Source: Deinococcales bacterium
GTDB lineage: Bacteria > Deinococcota > Deinococci > Deinococcales > Deinococcaceae
DNA length: 6,168 bases
NCBI GenBank assembly: GCA_014378225.1
Contig: JACMOA010000325.1
Span: forward strand, 1-6,168
Reading direction: 5' to 3'
Part shown: positions 1 through 6,168 of the stretch, piece by piece
Layout: each line of letters starts with the position of its first letter
Numbering within the stretch: position 1 is the first letter of the stretch
Position numbers and translations under genes: made by a program
The notes under the pieces: model-generated
What the model was told of the DNA's origin: nothing
What the model saw: the letters and a program-made list of their open reading frames with translations, nothing else
Database searches by the model: none

Positions 1-25
1 TTACGTTCTAGCAAATTACGTTCTA
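1..25. repeat. Short direct repeat upstream of lysA
   Basis: TTACGTTCTA occurs at 1-10 and again at 16-25, a spacing of 15 bases, immediately before the lysA start. The second copy supplies a TACGTT box. Because the window begins with the first copy, more units may lie upstream. It could be a duplicated regulator site or promoter element, or the residue of a small tandem duplication. Confidence 0.5.
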
Positions 26-29
26 AAAT
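17..29 (+). promoter_or_regulatory. Candidate -10 boxes for leaderless lysA
   Basis: Two overlapping TANNNT-type boxes lie here. TACGTT (17-22) ends five bases before ATG 28, and TAAAAT (24-29) ends seven bases before ATG 37. Either distance would place the transcription start on or next to the start codon. No Shine-Dalgarno is seen, which agrees with leaderless translation. TTACGT at 1-6 lies 17 bases before TAAAAT but is a poor -35 match. TAAAAT with ATG 37 is the better -10 by sequence; this is inference. Confidence 0.4.
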
Positions 30-1245
30 GGTCCTGATGAAGCTCACCGATGCCCACTTGCTCGAAGCCGCCGCCCAGTTTGAAACCCCACTCTATGCCT
101 ACGATTTGGCGACTCTAAAGCGCCAACTCGAGCGGGTGAAAAACGCCTTTAGGGGGGCGCGGCTGTTTTACGCCATGAAAGCCAATCCCAACCTGACCCT
201 GCTTGGTCATATCCGGGCGGCGGGTTTTGGCTTCGAGTGCGTCAGCCGGGGTGGACTCGAGCGCTGCATCTATCTGGGGTGCTCTGGGGAAGACATTCTA
301 GTCAATGGCCCCGCTAAATCTGCTGGAGAGTACGCACGCGGCGCTGAGCTGGGAGCCACCTTCATCGTGGACCGACCCGGCGAACTCGAGCGGCTTCCTC
401 CTGTGTCCAGAATCCTGATTCGAGTCAATCCGGCGCTCGAGGTGAGCACCCACGACCATCTGGCGACGGGCGCGGCGCATTCCAAATTTGGGGTCACGCT
501 CGAGGACATTCCCGCTACCCTGACCCGAGCGCGGGAACTGGGCCATAGGGTGCGCGGTCTGCACCTGCACATTGGTAGCGCCATCCGGGACGCCACGGAT
601 TTTTCACTGGCCTTTGAGAAAATAGCGGCCCTGGCCCAAACCACAGGTCCGCTCGAGGTGCTCGATTGCGGCGGTGGCTGGGGTTTGGACGCTACACTCG
701 AGGACATTGCAGAAGTAGCCACTCGAGCAGCAGCGGCTTTTGGCGCTCAACTCTGGGTAGAACCGGGGCGCTTCTTGGTGGCGGAGTGTGGTGTTTTGCT
801 GTCTCGAGTGGTAGGTTTCAAAAAGACCGCCCGAAATTTCGCACTGGTAGACGCAGGGATGACCGAACTCATCCGCCCCATGCTGTACGGCGCAGAGCAT
901 CCGGTTCGGGTACTTTCAAGCTCGAGCGCCTCGACTCAGACCTACGATTTGGCCGGACCCGCCTGTGAAAGTGGCGACGTTTTGGCCCGAGGGGTCAATC
1001 TCCCCACGCTTACCGAAGGAGATTTAATCGCGCTCGAGCAGGCGGGAGCGTACTCGAGCGCGATGTCTAGCCACTATCTGACCCGTCCGCATCCGGTGGA
1101 AGTGCTGTGGGATGGGCAGGAGTGGCAAACCATTCGCGCCAGGGAACAGGTGGAGGATTTGTGGCGACTCGAGTTACCCAAGTTACAACAGGAGAGGGAG
1201 CGCCCTAAACCTGTGGATGATGTTGACGTGCAGGCGTCATCTTGA
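28..1245 (+). CDS. lysA: Diaminopimelate decarboxylase (PLP-dependent, fold type III)
   Basis: Predicted to convert meso-diaminopimelate to L-lysine and CO2 in the cytoplasm, the last step of the DAP lysine pathway. Numbering from the ATG at 28, the sequence shows the PLP lysine in YAMKAN (K51), HSKFG (151-155), HIGS (181-184), the glycine-rich DCGGGWG (213-219), EPGR (245-248), the LysA-like GMTELIRPMLYGAEHP (277-292), the active-site GPACESGD (310-317) and GAYSSAMSS (340-348). At 405 residues it is near the usual family length, so it is complete. The start is either ATG 28 or ATG 37; neither has a Shine-Dalgarno, and -10-like boxes sit just upstream of both. The frame is also open back to base 1, but the family N-terminus fits these starts. 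Slight departures from the family (SHYL for SNYN, RPHP for RPRP, NGPAKS for the usual glycine-rich loop) leave a related amino-acid decarboxylase substrate possible. The gene holds 13 CTCGAG sites. It stands alone, 157 bases before a co-directional phosphoesterase. Confidence 0.87.
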   Translation: MVLMKLTDAHLLEAAAQFETPLYAYDLATLKRQLERVKNAFRGARLFYAMKANPNLTLLGHIRAAGFGFECVSRGGLERCIYLGCSGEDILVNGPAKSAGEYARGAELGATFIVDRPGELERLPPVSRILIRVNPALEVSTHDHLATGAAHSKFGVTLEDIPATLTRARELGHRVRGLHLHIGSAIRDATDFSLAFEKIAALAQTTGPLEVLDCGGGWGLDATLEDIAEVATRAAAAFGAQLWVEPGRFLVAECGVLLSRVVGFKKTARNFALVDAGMTELIRPMLYGAEHPVRVLSSSSASTQTYDLAGPACESGDVLARGVNLPTLTEGDLIALEQAGAYSSAMSSHYLTRPHPVEVLWDGQEWQTIRAREQVEDLWRLELPKLQQERERPKPVDDVDVQASS

Positions 1246-1390
1246 GTTTGCGCCGCCCTTTTGGGTGTTCAACAAGCGCCCAGTGCCATTAAAACAAGTC
1301 CTGGCAGTTTTACCCCGCCCTCGAGCGAATTTTTGAGTTTCATTTTTTTACACCGGTCTCGAGCGGTGGGGTTCCGTTGGATGGCTCGAG

Positions 1391-1396
1391 TAAACT
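1391..1396 (+). promoter_or_regulatory. Candidate -10 box for a leaderless phosphoesterase gene
   Basis: TAAACT ends six bases before ATG 1403, which puts it at -12 to -7 if transcription starts on the A of the start codon. There is no Shine-Dalgarno before this ATG. A T-rich run (1331-1349) lies farther upstream, but I see no good -35 hexamer at the right spacing. The box fits the TANNNT leaderless promoters described in Deinococcus. Confidence 0.45.
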
Positions 1397-1402
1397 GTGT
1401 TT

Positions 1403-1921
1403 ATGCGAGTGGCCGTTATCAGCGATGTACACGGGAACGCTTTTGCGCTCGAGCAGGTGATTGGGGACCTTCGTTCAGAGTCGCCGGATTTAATTCTCAA
1501 TCTAGGAGACCAGGTTTATGGGCGGGCTGACCCCGCTCGAGCGTTTGAAATGCAGCGCAATTTAAGGGCGGTGGAAGTGCTGGGAAACTGTGAACTTCTG
1601 CTCGAGGGTGAAGACGCATTAGCAAGCTGGATTAGGGGTCAGATACCGCCTGAATCGCTCGAGCACCTGACGGGGCTTCCCCTGACAGCTCGAGTTCTGG
1701 ACGGCGAAATTCTGGCCTGTCACGGCGATTTGACCGACCCTAACGGACAACTATTCTGGTCCTGGCAGGGCGGGCCGTACTCCACCGAAACGATTGTGCG
1801 GCTGCCGCAAAATGGGCGCTCGAGCACGCGCCGGACGCTGAGGAGGAAGCAGAGTTTTTGCTCAAGGGTTAGAAAGTTCCAAACAAAAAAAGACGCACCG
1901 AAGTGCGCCTTTACTGAAAAC

Positions 1922-1945
<24 letters not shown>
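1403..1945 (+). CDS. YfcE-like calcineurin metallophosphoesterase, C-terminally altered, probably inactive
   Basis: The first 125 or so residues (from ATG 1403; GTG 1397 is an alternative) match a small bacterial metallophosphoesterase that would hydrolyse phosphodiesters or monoesters with two bound metals. Motifs seen: D8-x-H10 (SDVHGN), G35-D36 (LGDQVYG), the G61-N62-C63-E64 block, and H107 (ACHGD). The final metal-binding GHxH motif is missing. After WQGGPY (about 1762-1780) the reading frame turns into a basic, unrelated tail that runs through the typA terminator and overlaps the last 24 bases of typA. A protein-like tail survives in another frame (1798-1872). The simplest reading is an internal out-of-frame deletion of roughly 70-90 codons, a number inferred from family length. 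Even if expressed it should not bind metal normally. Its substrate is unknown. It is probably transcribed leaderless, on its own. Confidence 0.75.
1798..1872 (+). pseudogene. Out-of-frame remnant of the phosphoesterase C-terminus
   Basis: In the frame starting at 1798, one of the two not used by the 1403 reading frame, the bases encode AAAAKWALEHAPDAEEEAEF, then LLKG and a TAG stop at 1870-1872. This acidic, alanine-rich segment resembles the C-terminal helix of Deinococcus-type phosphoesterases of this family (from memory, not searched). Its stop lies 9 bases before the typA terminator, a natural place for the original gene to end. The CTCGAG at 1819 encodes Leu-Glu in this frame, the usual placement in the other genes here. 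The join to the in-frame part lies between about 1781 and 1797. Confidence 0.6.
1881..1909 (-). terminator. Rho-independent terminator of typA
   Basis: Read on the - strand just after the typA stop: GGCGCAC, loop TTCG, GTGCGTC, then TTTTTTTGTTT. The stem has seven pairs, one of them G-T, closed by a stable UUCG-type loop and followed by a strong T-run. Read on the + strand the same stem is followed only by TTT, so it could weakly stop the converging phosphoesterase transcript. Confidence 0.9.
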
Positions 1946-3706
<1,761 letters not shown>

Positions 3707-3710
3707 GAAT

Positions 3711-3716
3711 TCTCCT
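3711..3716 (-). promoter_or_regulatory. Shine-Dalgarno of typA
   Basis: AGGAGA on the - strand lies four bases before ATG 3706 and fixes the typA start. It contrasts with the two + strand genes, which show no such site. Confidence 0.85.
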
Positions 3717-3964
3717 GAGGGGCCGCCTTGTTGCAGGTCGGCCTGATTTAAACTGCTCCAGCTCGAGTGGGGTCCTTAGAGTGCTCAGAACTCGAGCGCG
3801 AAGCCAAAAGCTAAACTGCAAATTACAAGCCCCGCGTCATGTCCACGCAAGCAACACAAACTTCCGTCGGCGCTCGAACGTCCCGGTAAGGGTTTTAAGG
3901 CTCTCTTAAGTTCTCGAGCGCTCCAAAGGAAGGGAAAGAGTCCTCGAGCAGCCCAAACTTTTAA

Positions 3965-3973
3965 AGTATAGCA
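3965..3973 (-). promoter_or_regulatory. Candidate extended -10 promoter for typA
   Basis: On the - strand the sequence reads TGCTATACT, a close match to the extended -10 consensus TGnTATAAT. No good -35 lies 16-18 bases upstream, as is often true of extended -10 promoters. Transcription would start near 3958, giving a leader of about 250 bases before the typA start. That leader holds four CTCGAG sites and no convincing open frame. Confidence 0.5.
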
Positions 3974-4006
3974 CAGGTCAAACTGGCGGGGAGATTTTAG
4001 ATAGGC

Positions 4007-4027
4007 CATCGAAGCTGGGCTTCGATG
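4007..4027. repeat. Perfect 9-bp hairpin
   Basis: CATCGAAGC and GCTTCGATG are exact inverted repeats around a three-base loop (TGG). Neither strand has a T-run right after the stem, so it is not a standard terminator. It lies about 35 bases upstream of the typA extended -10 candidate and is followed directly by a CTCGAG. It could be an operator or an RNA hairpin. Confidence 0.55.
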
Positions 4028-4319
4028 CTCGAGTATTTTCCATTTTGCCTCGGTTCACCTTATCGCCTAAACTCTCCCTCTCTAACGTCAAATCTACGCA
4101 TCAACGCACGCTCTGAACGACCCCTTCACAATGTATGACCGACTTGGTCCAGTTGTCTTGGACAAAGCGGCACCTATCGGGCCTGTCCGCTCCACTCGAG
4201 CTGTTACCGCAACTTTAAGGCTATGAATAAGCCTATGAAACCGCAACGTGCCTCAGAGTGGAGTGGATTGGAGAAAAGGGAAGGTCATTGAAACGCCAGG
4301 TAGGTCCTTTGAGTGTGCC

Positions 4320-4360
4320 GCCCGTTGGCTTTCAGGACGTGCTCGAATGAGCCAATGGGC
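4320..4360. repeat. 11-bp inverted repeat with 19-base loop
   Basis: GCCCGTTGGCT (4320-4330) pairs with AGCCAATGGGC (4350-4360) with one mismatch, which is a G-T wobble as + strand RNA. On the + strand AAAAA follows, so on the - strand the T-run precedes the stem instead of following it. That argues against a standard leuS terminator, although the position, 48 bases past the leuS stop, would suit a leuS 3' end structure. Confidence 0.5.
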
Positions 4361-4407
4361 AAAAACACCTCGGAGAAAATACCGTTATAGTCTAATCCAA
4401 ACAGCCT

Positions 4408-6168
4408 CTAGCCCTTCACCACGATATTGACCAGCTTACCCGGCACATAAACCTCTTTAATTACCTCAAAGCCCTCGAGAAAGCGGCCCACGTTTTCAGC
4501 CACTTTAGCCGCTGCAAGGATGTCTTCTTTTCCCGCGCTCGAGGAAACAGTCATTTTGCCGCGCAGCTTGCCGTTAACCTGAATCACAATCTCGAGTTCG
4601 TCTCTGGTCAGGGCAGACTCGTCAACAGTAGGCCAGCTTTCCAGGTGAATGCTGGTTCCTGTGCTCGAGGTATGGCTCCAAATTTCTTCGCTGATGTGTG
4701 GCGCAAACGGGGCTAAAATTTTAACCAGAATCTCGAGGGCCTCGGTCCAGACAGGCTTCTCAAGCATTCCTTTTGTCCGCTTGGCCCGTCCTAAAGCGTT
4801 GGTCAGTTCCATCATCGCGGGAATGGCGGTGTTGAAACTGAAACGCTCGAGGTCCTCACCCACTTTTTTCAGGGCGGAGTGAACCGCAAAGCGCACTTCT
4901 TTTTCAGTAACACTCTCTAGTGGCTCGTTAGGGCTGGTTTCATCAAAATACAGGCTCCAGACCCGGCCCAACCACTTATAGGGTCCGGTAATTCCGCTCG
5001 AGTTCCACGGACCACCCATCTCCCAGGGGGCCAGAAACATCAGGTAGAGACGCACGGTGTCGGTGCCGTATTCGGCTACCAGATTGTCCGGGTCTACCAC
5101 GTTGCCCCGGCGCTTGCTCATCTTTTCGCCGTCCTCGCCCAGAATCATGCCCTGATTTCTGAGGGTCTGGGCAAATTCGCCAAAGTGGATGAGGCCAATG
5201 TCCCGCGCCGCTTTGGTCCAGAAACGGGCGTATAGCAGGTGCAAAATTGCGTGCTCGATGCCGCCGGAGTACACGTCGGCGGGCAACATCCGGTTTACTT
5301 TCTCTGCATTGATGGCACTCTCGGAATTGTGCGGGTCCAGATAACGCATAAAGTACCAGCTCGAGTCCACAAAGGTGTCCATCGTGTCGGTGTCGCGCTC
5401 CGCAGGGCCGCCACAGCTCGAGCAGACCGTATTTTTCCAGGTGGGATGCAGCTTCAAGGGACTCTGACCCGTGGGTAAGAACTCCACGTCGTCCGGCAGA
5501 ATCACGGGCAACTGGTCTTCAGGAACTGGCACCGCACCGCACTTCTCGCAGTAAGTGATGGGAATAGGGGTTCCCCAGTAGCGCTGACGGCTAATCAACC
5601 AGTCGCGCAAACGGTACGTGATTTTCGCTCGAGCCACACCCACACCCTCGAGCGCGGCAATACTTTCATTGATGAATTCCTTACCCGCCTTCATTCCGTC
5701 CAACACGCCAGAATTGACCAGAATTCCGGGGCCGTCGTATGCCATTTCCATGCTGCTCGAGTCGAATTCTGTGCCGTCCTCGGCCCTGGCAATCACCCGA
5801 ATGGGCAAATTAAACTTACGGGCAAACTCAAAATCTCGAGCGTCACCAAAGGGAACGGCCATGATGGACCCGGTTCCGTAAGTAGCCATTACGTAGTCGG
5901 CAATCCAGATGGGAATGGGTTCGTTTGTCACCGGATTGGTGGCGTAACTGCCCAGCCAAACGCCTGTTTTCTCACGGCCTTCAGCGGTTCTTTCGATTTC
6001 ACTCTCGAGCTTGGCCTTCTCGATGTAGGCGTTCACGGCCTCAAACTGTTCGCTCGAGGTCAGACTTTTCACCAGCGCGTGTTCAGGGGCCAGCACCATG
6101 AAGGTTGCGCCGTACACGGTGTCCGGGCGGGTGGTGAACACGGTGATGGGGCCGCTCGAGCTGGCAAA
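4408..6168 (-). CDS. leuS: Leucyl-tRNA synthetase, N-terminal part outside the window
   Basis: A class I aminoacyl-tRNA synthetase that charges tRNA-Leu and edits mischarged products. The window holds the last 586 or so codons. The frame stays open through the right edge, and the GTG at 6141 is an internal valine ([13 protein letters not shown]), so it is not a start. Order seen: CP1 editing domain with TTRPDTVYG and [19 protein letters not shown]; the return to the catalytic core at [19 protein letters not shown]; zinc-knuckle pairs CEKC (5539-5550) and CSSC (5413-5424); [32 protein letters not shown]; the KMSKS-type loop KMSKR (5110-5124); an anticodon-binding helical domain; and the C-terminal QVNGKLRGK domain. 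The HIGH motif lies in the missing part. Between GMILGEDGE and KMSKR there is no leucine-specific insertion, unlike E. coli and Thermus and like Gram-positive enzymes. Both editing-site aspartates are kept (GDARD). Confidence 0.97.
   Translation of the reverse strand, partial: FASSSGPITVFTTRPDTVYGATFMVLAPEHALVKSLTSSEQFEAVNAYIEKAKLESEIERTAEGREKTGVWLGSYATNPVTNEPIPIWIADYVMATYGTGSIMAVPFGDARDFEFARKFNLPIRVIARAEDGTEFDSSSMEMAYDGPGILVNSGVLDGMKAGKEFINESIAALEGVGVARAKITYRLRDWLISRQRYWGTPIPITYCEKCGAVPVPEDQLPVILPDDVEFLPTGQSPLKLHPTWKNTVCSSCGGPAERDTDTMDTFVDSSWYFMRYLDPHNSESAINAEKVNRMLPADVYSGGIEHAILHLLYARFWTKAARDIGLIHFGEFAQTLRNQGMILGEDGEKMSKRRGNVVDPDNLVAEYGTDTVRLYLMFLAPWEMGGPWNSSGITGPYKWLGRVWSLYFDETSPNEPLESVTEKEVRFAVHSALKKVGEDLERFSFNTAIPAMMELTNALGRAKRTKGMLEKPVWTEALEILVKILAPFAPHISEEIWSHTSSTGTSIHLESWPTVDESALTRDELEIVIQVNGKLRGKMTVSSSAGKEDILAAAKVAENVGRFLEGFEVIKEVYVPGKLVNIVVKG

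Larger units (their letters stand above)
3707..4407. other. Intergenic region between leuS and typA, no recognised gene
   Basis: About 700 bases hold no gene that I can support. The typA-proximal part carries the Shine-Dalgarno, a long leader and the extended -10 candidate. The middle has a hairpin at 4007-4027. The part near leuS (about 4080-4400) has short open frames on both strands, for example 4135-4218 on + (27 residues, starting MTDLVQLSWTKRHL) and an unstarted - strand frame at 4101-4214 containing RCRFVQDNWTKSVIHC. A 40-codon frame continues past the leuS stop to 4285. None resembles a family I know, and lengths this short occur by chance. No tRNA T-loop or known structured RNA core was seen. 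Six CTCGAG sites lie here. It may be decayed coding or mobile sequence. Confidence 0.5.

Noticed and set aside
270..968. Open frames antisense to or overlapping lysA in other frames.
   Set aside because: Shadows of the lysA coding frame with no family features.
1284..1310. Weak stem TGCCA/TGGCA followed by TTTT after lysA as a terminator.
   Set aside because: Only five pairs with a 13-base loop and four T; too weak to call. The CGCCC-TTTT-GGGTG stem right after the stop has no T-run.
3785..4009. A 74-codon open frame on the - strand upstream of typA.
   Set aside because: No recognisable domain, no Shine-Dalgarno, its start lies inside a hairpin, and it spans the candidate typA promoter.
4021..4400. 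Possible tRNA, tmRNA, RNase P or SRP RNA in the leuS-typA gap.
   Set aside because: No T-loop, acceptor stem or conserved core sequence of these RNAs could be found on either strand.
4285..4407. In-frame continuation of leuS past TAG for 40 codons, as possible stop readthrough.
   Set aside because: The LeuRS C-terminus is already complete at LVNIVVKG, and a 40-codon open run occurs by chance often enough.
4248..4430. A 60-codon + strand frame starting at GTG, overlapping the leuS 3' end.
   Set aside because: Its end is antisense to leuS, the composition is not protein-like, and no ribosome site or family match is seen.

Overview
The window looks like an ordinary chromosomal stretch from a bacterium of moderate GC content. 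I infer the Deinococcota, probably Deinococcus or a relative. This rests on the style of the metallophosphoesterase, on -10-like boxes placed right at start codons with no Shine-Dalgarno (leaderless genes are common in Deinococcus), and on general protein similarity. No 16S or other decisive marker is present, so the assignment is tentative.

Layout: two genes point right and two point left. On the + strand, lysA (PLP-dependent diaminopimelate decarboxylase, 28-1245) is followed after a 157-base gap by a calcineurin-like metallophosphoesterase (1403-1945). The phosphoesterase appears broken: it has lost its GHxH metal motif, and a protein-like C-terminal tail sits in another frame at about 1798-1872. 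It converges on typA/bipA (3706 down to 1922, - strand), a complete ribosome-associated GTPase with a textbook terminator (1881-1909) and a clear Shine-Dalgarno. A roughly 700-base interval (3707-4407) separates typA from leuS. It holds a candidate extended -10 promoter for typA, two hairpins and short unrecognised open frames, but no convincing gene. leuS (leucyl-tRNA synthetase, - strand) enters from the right edge and ends at 4408; its N-terminal third lies outside the window.

The genes do not form one pathway. typA and leuS are housekeeping translation genes; lysA is amino-acid metabolism; the phosphoesterase is of unknown substrate.

The most striking feature is not a gene. The palindrome CTCGAG occurs about 53 times in 6.2 kb (roughly one per 116 bases), against 1-3 expected by chance. 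It lies in all four genes and in every sizeable intergenic gap, and most Leu-Glu pairs in the proteins are encoded by it. This is the pattern of a highly iterated palindrome, comparable to HIP1 (GCGATCGC) of cyanobacteria.
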